Shown: positions 9,220 through 16,517, numbered from the stretch's first letter. The stretch: DNA of 16,776 nt from Thalassiosira profunda (GCA_036939355.1 JALLAP010000190.1:1-16776); one strand, 5' to 3'. The notes: a model not told the origin generated them from the letters alone. Program-made: numbers and translations.

Positions 9220-11847
9220 CTAGACGATCTCCCGTTTCGATGCCTTCAGCTTCCGCAGATTCCTCAGCAGTTCCTCCTCCCTCCCGTTGTACGCCTTCAG
9301 CAGCTGATCGGCGCTCTTCCCCGGCTTGGCCACTGCCACGAGCTCCTCCACCTCCTTCCGAATCTTCGCCTTGTAATCCTCCTTCTTGCTGCCCTCGAAG
9401 TCCTTCTGCGCGCTCATGAACGCGAGGAAGCCGGAGTTGACGGCGGGTTTCTCCTTCTTCTCTTCCATCTTGGACAGCAGCTCCTTGTCAATGTTCGACG
9501 TGGCGTTGCCGGGGGACGACGGCGGGGACGACGCCAGGGCCGCGGCCGCGGGAGTGCCGTCCTGACTCTTCTTCTTCATGATCGTCTGGAGCTCCTCGTC
9601 GATGTCCGCGGTCTTCTTCGCTTCCGACTTTTTGGCTGACGCCGCGGCGAGCGCGGCGCCCGTCCCGCCCTTCTGCGTCTCGAGCTTCGACAGCAGCTCC
9701 TCGTCGATGTTGGACGGGGGCGCCCTGTCCGGTCCCATGAGCGGCGCCACCACGGCCGCGCCTCCGCCCGCGTCCTGCTTCTCCTTCATCGTGCGCAGGT
9801 GGGAGAGGAGGACCTCCTCCTTCCCGTCGTACACCGTCAGCAGCTCGTCGGCGCTCCGCGGGGCGTTCGTCTCGGCGACGAGCTTCCGCACCTCCGCGCG
9901 GACCTCGGCCTTGCCCGCGTCGCTGCCCTCGTCGGAGCTCCACCCGCCCTTCCCCGGGGCCATAGCCGCCGCGGCGCCCGCCGCGCCCATCGCGGCCAAA
10001 GCGCTCCCCGCTGTCGCGCCCACCGCGGCATCGTTGTCGGCATAGGAAACCTGCCCGTCGGTAATCTCGCTGTCGCTCACGCTCTCGCTCCACTCGCTCA
10101 CCGCCGAGCTCTCGTCGTCGTCGTCCGGCTCCGCCTCCATCGGCGGCTCGGCCGCCGGGATCGGATCCTCCACCGCCTCTCCGCCCGGCGGGACGCCCTG
10201 GAGGTCGGCCTCGAGGTCGTTGCGCTTGCGCATTTCCTCCATTTGGCGGAGGCGCTCGGCCTCCAATCGCTTCTTGTGACGGACGTAGAGAGCCAGGAGG
10301 GCGAGGGGAAGCAAGAGGACAAGGAGGACGATGCCGGCGATGGCGCCGGCGCTGAGGCCGGTGGGTTCCTCCTCTTGGTCGATGCTGCGACCCGAGTCCA
10401 CCTCGAGCAGGTAATCCTGGCCGTTGCCCGGGTTGCCGAGGCCCATGACGAGGGTGTCGGCGTCGTTCTCGTAGACGATGTCGTAGAGCTTGCCGTCGGC
10501 GTTGATGGCGGAGTTCATGGCGTCCTCGAACGATGCGCGGAGGGCCTCATCGTTGGCCATGGTGCCCGAGGGGGCGATTTTGAGGACAAAGTTGAGGCAG
10601 GGAACGTCGGCGGGGGCGTACTTGAGTCCGGCGGGGCAGGCTGTTGTCAACAGTGAAAAGGATCCAACGTAAGTAGATAAGGTAATCCAAATGAGCAAAA
10701 ACCATGCAGGGACACAATCTTCAAGAACCACAGTGCACTCACGGACATCCAACACATCGACCGGGTCCATGCCTGCAGCCGGCAGCTGCAGCTTCCTCCT
10801 CCGCAGCTTCCCCTCGCTTGTCACCATCCCTCCCAGCACGTCCGCGGAAAGCGTCCCGAACGCCTGCAGCACCTCCTTCAGGACGCCGTTCCCGTCCTCG
10901 TTCGCGATCACCGCCGCGGCGTTCAGATACTCGGGATCGTTGGTCGGGTCCTCGTCCAACAGCACAGAGTAATCGAAGCTCGCGTAGTCGACGACGGAGC
11001 CGGGGAAGACGAACTGCATCTTCTTCGCCGCCACGTCCTCGGGGCGCAGCGTCGCCTGGTCGTCCTTCTCGTATACCGTCCCCTCGTCGAAATACAGCGG
11101 GCACGGACCAACATCAGTGTTCTCCCCGCAGACACCAAGAGAAGTCCAGCCGGACTCGGGCTCGAGGGACGGGGTTTCATCACATCCATCTCCCCTGACG
11201 CACTCGAAGGCGATCCCGCTCTCGGGCCCGGTCTCGGGAGCTGGCACCGGCTCGCCGGTAGGGGCAGGAACGCTGATCGCCTTCTGGAACACCACCGCAA
11301 TGAGGTTGCACGCGTCGTGCCTATACTCGGCCCCGGCGCGCGTCATCAGCTCCTCCCCCTTTTGCAACCCCACAAAGGGCACCTCGGCCCCCTCGCCCTC
11401 GCAGCACTCGGCGCCCAGCCCCAAATCCTCGCACTTGCACGCCAAACTCTTGTGGACGACGTGGAATAGCCACGGGAGCTGCTCGTACGAGTCGAACTGC
11501 GCAAAGTACGCGGCGACGTAGGGAGGATCGTCGAGCGACGCCAGGAAGTCGTAGAACTCGTCCTCGCTCAATCCGTTGGAATCGTCGCCGTCCGCGGCAA
11601 AGGCCGATGCGAGCCACGCGTCGCACTGTTCGTCGGTGTAGGTGGGCACGGCGAGGGTGGATCCAGTCTCGGGGGGGACTTCCGCTTCCTCGACGCCCGA
11701 GCCGGTCACGACGTTGAGTTCGCCCCCGCCGTTGGCGGTGCCGGCGTCTTCGCTGTTGCCCTGGGCGCGGCGGAGGATGGTGTGCCGCCGCCCATTGGCG
11801 GGGGCGGCGGCCGCGGCAAGGGCCAGGAGGGCCGGGGGTATCTTCAT
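9220..11847 (-). CDS. Signal-peptide, EF-hand/cysteine, single-pass membrane protein with repeat-rich cytosolic tail
   Basis: Spliced length is 841 residues (exon 1 11847-10743, exon 2 10640-9220). A signal peptide covers about 1-19 (MKIPPALLALAAAAAPANG). Residues 87-98 form an EF-hand-like loop (DGDDSNGLSEDE) with ligands at positions 1, 3, 5, 9 and 12, but Asn instead of Gly at position 6. A cysteine cluster follows (C137, C139, C148, C149, C180). I associate this EF-hand plus C.C...CC layout with diatom secreted proteins, from memory. The lumenal part runs to about 463, and a TM helix spans about 464-488 followed by RHKKR. The cytosolic tail has an acidic Ser-rich stretch (541-563), an Ala-rich stretch (572-595), a helical module in two copies (612-656 and 790-836, core SAD-L-L ... 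LL..LR..K) and three IDEEL-type repeats (679, 714, 751). The function is not known. The neighbouring minus-strand gene at 12579 shares the tail module, suggesting a lineage-specific membrane family. The start is fixed by the signal peptide. Confidence 0.85.
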   Translation of the reverse strand: MKIPPALLALAAAAAPANGRRHTILRRAQGNSEDAGTANGGGELNVVTGSGVEEAEVPPETGSTLAVPTYTDEQCDAWLASAFAADGDDSNGLSEDEFYDFLASLDDPPYVAAYFAQFDSYEQLPWLFHVVHKSLACKCEDLGLGAECCEGEGAEVPFVGLQKGEELMTRAGAEYRHDACNLIAVVFQKAISVPAPTGEPVPAPETGPESGIAFECVRGDGCDETPSLEPESGWTSLGVCGENTDVGPCPLYFDEGTVYEKDDQATLRPEDVAAKKMQFVFPGSVVDYASFDYSVLLDEDPTNDPEYLNAAAVIANEDGNGVLKEVLQAFGTLSADVLGGMVTSEGKLRRRKLQLPAAGMDPVDVLDVRECTVVLEDCVPAWFLLIWITLSTYVGSFSLLTTACPAGLKYAPADVPCLNFVLKIAPSGTMANDEALRASFEDAMNSAINADGKLYDIVYENDADTLVMGLGNPGNGQDYLLEVDSGRSIDQEEEPTGLSAGAIAGIVLLVLLLPLALLALYVRHKKRLEAERLRQMEEMRKRNDLEADLQGVPPGGEAVEDPIPAAEPPMEAEPDDDDESSAVSEWSESVSDSEITDGQVSYADNDAAVGATAGSALAAMGAAGAAAAMAPGKGGWSSDEGSDAGKAEVRAEVRKLVAETNAPRSADELLTVYDGKEEVLLSHLRTMKEKQDAGGGAAVVAPLMGPDRAPPSNIDEELLSKLETQKGGTGAALAAASAKKSEAKKTADIDEELQTIMKKKSQDGTPAAAALASSPPSSPGNATSNIDKELLSKMEEKKEKPAVNSGFLAFMSAQKDFEGSKKEDYKAKIRKEVEELVAVAKPGKSADQLLKAYNGREEELLRNLRKLKASKREIV
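10641..10742 (-). other. Stop-free 102-base intron in the EF-hand membrane protein gene
   Basis: Reading the minus strand: donor GATGTCC/GTGAGT, acceptor TTGACAACAG/CCTGCC. Splicing gives LDVPCPAGLKYAPADVPC. The intron length is a multiple of three and it has no in-frame stop, so the unspliced reading is also open. That reading would insert 34 residues, including the hydrophobic AWFLLIWITLSTYVGSFSLL. The consensus splice sites and the abrupt change in composition argue that it is an intron, with retention as a possible isoform. Confidence 0.82.
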
Positions 11848-12578
11848 CTTCGTGGTATCTTGGTGTCAGTGGGCTGCTGTCGACGCAGCTGCGAGATGAT
11901 GCCTGCCGCGCTGATGCGAACTAGAGCCAAAGGAAGGAGGGCGGCAAGGGTTCGGGAGAATTGCAATTGTCAGCCGGCCGCCTTCGTCCGCGGAGGTGCA
12001 CCGATGAATGATCCTTTGCGATCGTATCGAGCGCTCGCTGAGGACAAATGCAAGCAAGCAATCAACGAGCCGAACCCGGCAGAGAGGGCGAGGACAGAGC
12101 GGGCCGTCGTATTTGGCCGGGACGATGGATGGGCCGACAAAATCGTCGACCGCGGCTTCTGTCGGGATCTTGCCAAACATCTGTGCCAAAAGAAGGGTTT
12201 TGACCGGCCACTCTCTTAGTACTGGTTCCTACCTACGTACGGGAGAAACGGTCGGACCGTTTCTTAGCAGCCAGTCGTGGATATTTCAGCCAAGACGCTT
12301 GGCACAGGTGAAAGCATCGCCTCTCTCTGAGAATTGGTTTCCTATGCCTAATACGATGCATTTCTTATGAGTCCTGAAGTCGCCTTCTCGGTACGCAGAA
12401 GGCCTCCCAATGGCCTCCCCGAACCACAGGCAGCACCACTCTGCATCTGCATCTACTCCTATCCTATCCTCTTGACCCTACATTCCTACCAATCTATCTT
12501 GCCCTGTACAATGAGCCTTTCTGTAGCGAAATGATTTTGTCCGTCCGATCACCACAGCTCTATCCCTTTTTGTGGTCA
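11848..12578. other. Intergenic region between the two minus-strand membrane-protein genes
   Basis: It holds the 5' flank of the gene ending at 11847 and the 3' flank of the gene ending at 12579. Seen: a TACCTACGTAC motif at 12230-12240, like those near 14921 and 15971, a 21-bp palindrome at 12244-12264, and short pyrimidine repeats at about 12435-12470 (ATCTGC, TCCTA). Open frames exist on both strands at 11782-12219 but look like composition effects. No RNA gene is recognised. Confidence 0.45.
12244..12264. repeat. Perfect 21-bp palindrome (10-bp arms, 1-base centre)
   Basis: The arms are AGAAACGGTC and GACCGTTTCT around a single G. A one-base loop cannot make a normal RNA hairpin, so if functional it is more likely a dimeric protein-binding site on DNA. 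It sits about 400 bases upstream of the start at 11847 and 315 bases past the stop at 12579. It directly follows a TACGTAC motif. Confidence 0.7.
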
Positions 12579-14351
12579 TCAGCCAAAGGGCCACGATCGT
12601 CGCCCCATTTGGGGGGACGTAGGATCCACTTTTGGACCGTCGCTCTGGCTAGCGTCTGCCACATTTGTCGTGGCTTTCTCGTCGCCGTCGCTGCCATCGT
12701 TGACAGCGCCGCGACGTTGGTCTAACGTTGCCTCCTCCGCCTCCAACTCCAATTCCACCCTAACCAGCTCAAGCTCCGCCCGCTTCGCCTCCAGCTCACT
12801 TCTCTTCGCCTCGGCATTTGCCCTTTGTACCGCCGCGCACGCGATGGCGGCGTAGTACTCGTCCTTCGTGCCGGGTGGGGCGGACTGCATCGCGTGCTGC
12901 TCGAGCATCTGCTGGTGGACGGCGCACATCTTCTCTATACCGGCGCGAATATCGTTCTGGACCTCCTCACGCCATTGGTCCTGTTCTGTCCTTTCGGTTC
13001 GCGCTTCCGGCGTGTCTTCCAGCTTTGAGCTTGCCGGTGATCCAGTTGCACTTCCAGGATGGCCCATGAGTACCGTGAGGACCGTTCGATGCGCCTCGCT
13101 CACCTCGCCCACCATTCCGATGAACTCTGTCTGCTCTGAGGCGACTGTAGTGTCCAACACTTCTTCCTTTTCCTTTGCCTCCTCTCCAGCCTCTTCGCCG
13201 ATACCTGCCTCGGCCACGTCGCTCGATCGCGTCGATGGATCTGACGGGTGGCCGGAGGGATCCGATTCGGACGTGTCGCTCACCACCGCGGCCGCCGGAG
13301 GAGAGTGGTCGGCCTCATCGGCAAGCCTGCTCTTCAACGCGCGGAGGTGAAATAGGAGCACCTCCAGCTCGTCGGCGTTGCCACTGGATGTGATCTCGTC
13401 CACGAGAGATGCGATTTCTGCTTTGACCTCGTCCCGGCTGTCGACTGCAGGGCGAGTAGTGGAAGAATCTTCTGCCTCCGAGCCATTCTCGTCCGGAGAT
13501 TCTCGGTTGGAGTCAGTTGCATCGTGCCCTTTGTCCTTAGCAGCGTCGCTGGTGATGTCCAAGTTGCTAATGCGAAGGACGCTCTTCGCCGCGCCATCTT
13601 CCTCCTCTTCCGACTCGTCCGAAGCCTCCACGAGCACAGGCAAAAACTGAGGTTCTTTGGACTCGCTCGTCTGCCACACCTCCTCTTTCTGAAAGGGACC
13701 CCTCGCCTCCAGGTCTTCGTCCGCGCCGGTGGCCTTTTCTTTGCTCTTTTTGGAGCTTCCACTCTCGTCCGATTCAGAGCGCTGCTCGCGCCTTCTGCGC
13801 TTTCTGGCCTGCTTCCGCCACACCCTGACTTGCAAGAACAGCAAGGCGCCGAGGCAGGCGACGACGCAGGCTACAATGACGATGATGAGGATCAACTGTA
13901 ATCGACCGTTCGACGCCTCGACGGGCGACGAAGTGGGCGCCGGGCTGTCCGGCCCTGAAGCGGCGGGCGGCACGCCTGATTGCTGGTTCAGCGGTGACGG
14001 CGCGGATGCCGCGGTCGGTATTGTCAGGCCCAACGAGTCGGATACTGCCGGTGCATCCTTGTCGGGATCGGCAAACGACATCGACATCGATTGCCGTGGT
14101 ATCGGCGCCTTTGACGCCCCGCCGTCGCTCGCGCCGCTCGGGATCGCCTCTGGAAAGGACATGGTCATCGAGTGCGACATCGACCCGCCCGGAGACGGGT
14201 GCGGCCACGGCCAGTGCGCGCGATCTTGCCGCAAGTCTCCGCTCCGCCGCGGTGTTCCCTCCCGCCGCGCCCGCCGCCGCCGCGTGTCGTGGTTGGTGCG
14301 CCGGCGGCGCGGCAGGGAGGCCGGCGCCGCGGCTGCTGGAGTCGGGGCCAT
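12579..14351 (-). CDS. Single-pass membrane protein with Ser/Met-rich ectodomain and charged cytosolic tail
   Basis: 590 residues, one exon, stop TGA at 12581-12579. The N-terminus to about 56 is Arg-rich and is not a recognisable signal peptide. Then come two Ser/Met patches (SMSHSMTMSF at 57-66, QSMSMSF at 87-93) and a Pro/Ser/Ala-rich stretch to about 148. One strong TM helix spans about 151-175, followed by a very basic RVWRKQARKRRRR stop-transfer segment, so the C-terminus should be cytosolic. The tail is acidic and Ser-rich, probably phosphorylated. It carries a helical module at 306-341 (DEVKAEIASLVDEI ... NADEL ... LLFHLRALK) matching the two copies in the gene at 9220-11847. Residues about 508-545 form a coiled coil with 7-residue repeats (AKRSELE, AKRAELE, LVRVELE). 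The function is unknown. With its neighbour it forms a tandem pair of related membrane proteins. The start is the weakest point: a signal-peptide exon upstream, a later Met (58) or an indel are all possible. Confidence 0.78.
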   Translation of the reverse strand: MAPTPAAAAPASLPRRRRTNHDTRRRRARREGTPRRSGDLRQDRAHWPWPHPSPGGSMSHSMTMSFPEAIPSGASDGGASKAPIPRQSMSMSFADPDKDAPAVSDSLGLTIPTAASAPSPLNQQSGVPPAASGPDSPAPTSSPVEASNGRLQLILIIVIVACVVACLGALLFLQVRVWRKQARKRRRREQRSESDESGSSKKSKEKATGADEDLEARGPFQKEEVWQTSESKEPQFLPVLVEASDESEEEEDGAAKSVLRISNLDITSDAAKDKGHDATDSNRESPDENGSEAEDSSTTRPAVDSRDEVKAEIASLVDEITSSGNADELEVLLFHLRALKSRLADEADHSPPAAAVVSDTSESDPSGHPSDPSTRSSDVAEAGIGEEAGEEAKEKEEVLDTTVASEQTEFIGMVGEVSEAHRTVLTVLMGHPGSATGSPASSKLEDTPEARTERTEQDQWREEVQNDIRAGIEKMCAVHQQMLEQHAMQSAPPGTKDEYYAAIACAAVQRANAEAKRSELEAKRAELELVRVELELEAEEATLDQRRGAVNDGSDGDEKATTNVADASQSDGPKVDPTSPQMGRRSWPFG

Positions 14352-14920
14352 GAGCAGTGGCGCGCGATGTATCTATTCTTTTATGCGCATTGGCGGCGTC
14401 GCGCTGGATAGTGCCTCTCAGCTAGGGTTCCCAACGCGCTTCGCAAATCTGTGCCAAATGTCTGGCAGTGAGTCCAGCTCGTGGGTCGGGTAGATGTGCC
14501 ACGTGCGACGAGGCGGGCTCTTCTCTTGCCGTGGATGGTTTGCAGGAGAGTTGTTGCAATCGCCGTGCCGAGAGAGGAGCGGCGGGCGGGGGCCATTTTC
14601 AGTTCACCCTTTTTCGATTGCTGTTCAAACAAGCGTCTTTGTGCGGTCAGACAAGACAAAACAGGTGCCGGTCGTCCGATCTACAACTGCCAGAGATACA
14701 TCCTTCCCTCCCTCCCGCCCCTTCAATTGTACTAATTCCACCGTTCATTTTGACCTCATTCAAACGACTTCGCGGTCTTTCTAATACTAACTCCAAAACG
14801 TATGTATGTACATAGTACTGAATTCCAACGTGGTCATTGAAAAGCCCGCTCAACTCTTTCAACAGAGTGACCCTCTCACTGGCTTCTCTCTTCACTGCCC
14901 TTCACCTGCAAGACCCTGGA
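14352..14920. other. 5' flank of the minus-strand membrane-protein gene
   Basis: No gene recognised. On the minus strand a TATA-like GCATAAAAGAA lies about 30 bases before the ATG at 14351. Pyrimidine-rich stretches occur at 14700-14725, and a short TATGTATGTACATAGTA segment with partial palindromes at about 14801-14817. Several overlapping short open frames on both strands share no features with proteins I know. Confidence 0.35.
14378..14385 (-). promoter_or_regulatory. TATA-like element (CATAAAAG)
   Basis: It reads CATAAAAG on the minus strand, about 27 bases upstream of the ATG at 14351. If used, transcription would begin almost at that ATG, which would fit a downstream start such as Met58 better. 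Single short match, so weak. Confidence 0.2.
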
Positions 14921-14962
14921 TTTACCTACGTAAGTACTCTACGTACGTACCTACGTACTTTT
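14921..14962. repeat. TACGTA-rich palindromic segment, left of the repeat block
   Basis: It contains TTTACCTACGTAAGTACT followed by CTACGTACGTACCTACGTAC, that is, overlapping TACGTA and GTAC palindromes. A similar segment lies at 15971-16005. The 12-mer TACGTACGTAGA is present in one and its complement in the other, so the pair can be read as inverted repeats bounding about 1.08 kb. Confidence 0.5.
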
Positions 14963-15010
14963 TGCAGAACTTGGAGCTCGCCGATTTTGGGTTGCCTTGC
15001 GGCAACCTCA

Positions 15011-15555
15011 GGTCGCCGCGCCGATCGGAGCGAGTAGACTGCCGCTGCCGGCGTATGATGGCTTTATCGAAAGGCCATGATCTTGGCCATCGATTGGCGG
15101 CCGGCGATCGGGGAAAGAAGTGCAATGGAGGGTTCCTTGAACGCTCGGCAACCTCGGCGAGGTAGTCGGCAACCTCTGGCAACCTCGCGGCAACCTCGGT
15201 CGCCGCGCCGATTGGAGCGAGTAGACGGCCGCTGCCGGCGTATGATGGCTTCATCGACAGACCATGATCCCGGCGATCGATTGGCGGCCGGCGATCGGGA
15301 GGAGAGGTGCGGTAGGTCCCTCAAATCGTTCCGAGATAGGCGGGCATTTGATGTGAACACAGGTGGCCGGCCACCTTCGGTCGTCGCCGCCAACGGAGCG
15401 AGTACGCGGCCCCTGCCGGCGCACGATGGCTTCGTCGGCTGGCCATAACCTCGGCCATCCACTGGTGGCCGACGATCGGGAGGAGAAGCGCGGTAGATCC
15501 CTAAAGTGGCTTCGATGGGTGAGCGGGTAGACAGGCATTTGATGTGAACACATCA
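15011..15555. repeat. Three degenerate tandem repeat units of 177-187 bp
   Basis: Unit 1 is 15011-15197, unit 2 15198-15378, unit 3 15379 to about 15555. Each begins GGTCG(C/T)CG and then carries GGAGCGAGTA, GCCGGCG, ATGATGGCTT or CGATGGCTT, GGCGGCCGGCGATCGGG or similar, and a purine-rich stretch. Units 2 and 3 end with GGCATTTGATGTGAACACA (15343-15361 and 15534-15552). Unit 1 instead ends with GGCAACCT copies (15147, 15168, 15178, 15189). A weaker fourth match lies at 15677-15712. Both strands are open over long stretches, but the predicted peptides are repeated Arg-rich sequence, so I do not call a gene. Confidence 0.75.
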
Positions 15556-15866
15556 CATGCACAATAGACTAGATACTCGGAAGTTAATGATAAGGAATGA
15601 TGATCGCATTGCAATACACGTGCATCAATCTCGCGCGATTATAGAGCTTGTTTACGGCCCCGGCGACCGGCGGCGCGGCCACCGCCAGCGATGATGGCTT
15701 TCGTCGCCGTCGTCGCCGCTCGACCTCGCGTCGCGGACCACCTCTTCGCCGCCTCGCTGGCCAGAGGGAGACGGCATTACCACCGCTGCTGACTCATCGG
15801 GTCAGCGATGTTGTCGCTGACCCCCGCGCGGCGCCGCCAAGGTGGCTGCATGGTGGCGCCGGCGCC
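15556..15866. other. Repeat-block interior without a gene
   Basis: It contains AT-richer sequence at 15556-15650 and a partial repeat-unit match at 15677-15712 (GATGATGGCTTTCGTCGCCG). GC-rich sequence with a small inverted pair follows, TGACTCATCGGGTCAGCGA around 15789-15807. No gene supported. Confidence 0.35.
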
Positions 15867-15940
15867 GGCAACCTCGCGGCGACCTGCGGCAACCTGCCGG
15901 CAACCTCGCGGCAACCTCGCGGCAACCTCACGGCAACCTG
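15867..15940. repeat. 11-nt minisatellite, seven units of GGCAACCTCGC type
   Basis: Units start at 15867, 15878, 15888, 15899, 15910, 15921 and 15932. All are 11 bases except the second (10) and the truncated last. Units 1, 4 and 5 are identical (GGCAACCTCGC). The same GGCAACCT core occurs singly at 15001 and four times at 15147-15196, tying this array to the larger repeat units. Direct repeats without spacers, so not a CRISPR. Confidence 0.85.
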
Positions 15941-15970
15941 GTGCGAGCTCTGAAAAACAAAAACATTACC

Positions 15971-16005
15971 GTTTACCTACGTACGTAGAAACGTAAGTAC
16001 TTATC
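15971..16005. repeat. TACGTA-rich palindromic segment, right of the repeat block
   Basis: It reads GTTTACCTACGTACGTAGAA then ACGTAAGTACTTATC. It shares TTTACCTACGTA with 14921-14932, TACGTAAGTACT-like sequence in the same orientation, and TACGTACGTAGA in inverted orientation. It may be the right boundary of the repeat-bearing block. Confidence 0.45.
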
Positions 16006-16517
16006 CAGGGTCCTGCTGAGCACACACGCGATGCCGAAGCGATCTTGCCAATCGAGCATTGATTTACCTGCACTTCCTCCTACTCTCGCCCTTTGCAACT
16101 CTGCTGGCAGAGCGGCGGCACTGTTTGGGCTCGTTCCTTTCCTTTTGGGTTGGCTGTTGTCGACGGTGAGTAGAATTGCTGAGGCCTTTGCAGCGAGAGT
16201 GAGTGCGGGTATCCTCGGGTTGGGTTCGGAGCCCGCTGCTTGGTCAAGGTGGGGTTGGCCGACGACGGCGAGTTGCTCGCTCCGCCCTGATCAATTGGAA
16301 GAGATTCCGACAGGCCGCTGGCGCGCGCATCCGTTGAGATCATAAGATATGTCCTTTTGCATGAGTTGTATCTCTCTCGCGTTTGAGCGGGCTCGAGGCG
16401 TGGGCAAATTCATTTGCAGCAAAGCCTATCTAATCTGTGAGATCGTTTCCCTTCTCACTGATTTACATCCATTTCAACACAGGATTGTATCAGAAGCAGT
16501 CAGCACACCAGAGCAAC
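16006..16517 (+). other. 5' flank of the partial secreted-protein gene, possible 5' UTR intron
   Basis: An acceptor-like stretch, CTTCTCACTGATTTACATCC then ATTTCAACACAG, ends at 16482, 35 bases before the ATG at 16518. It has a branch-site-like CTGAT and a pyrimidine tract. Matching donors are CGACG/GTGAGT at 16166 (317-base intron) or CT/GTGAGA at 16437 (46 bases, short). So a 5' UTR intron is plausible but unproven. A 104-codon frame at 16031-16345 has a hydrophobic stretch but no recognisable features, and is left out. Confidence 0.35.

Noticed and set aside
9799..10656. 285-codon plus-strand open frame antisense to the EF-hand membrane-protein gene
   Set aside because: It is Arg/Gly/Val-rich shadow sequence of a GC-rich coding strand. 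The minus frame has a signal peptide, a TM helix, an intron and repeats that make sense.
10660..10720. A second transmembrane helix in the EF-hand protein
   Set aside because: It lies wholly inside a 102-base segment with consensus GTGAGT and CAG splice sites, so it is intronic unless retained.
11782..12219. 145-codon plus-strand frame between the two membrane-protein genes
   Set aside because: Overlaps the signal-peptide region of the minus-strand gene in antisense and has no recognisable domain. The part after 12003 looks a little more protein-like but is unsupported.
15064..15462. Open frames on both strands through the 177-187 bp repeats
   Set aside because: They only repeat Arg-rich peptides once per unit in different frames; GC-rich repeat DNA explains them.
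15867..15940. CRISPR-like direct repeats
   Set aside because: Units are 11 bases and contiguous, with no spacers; the window is eukaryotic.
16031..16345. 104-codon plus-strand frame with a hydrophobic stretch
   Set aside because: It looked like a small membrane protein, but it contains donor-like GTGAGT sites, lacks a family match, and sits in the likely 5' UTR of the next gene.
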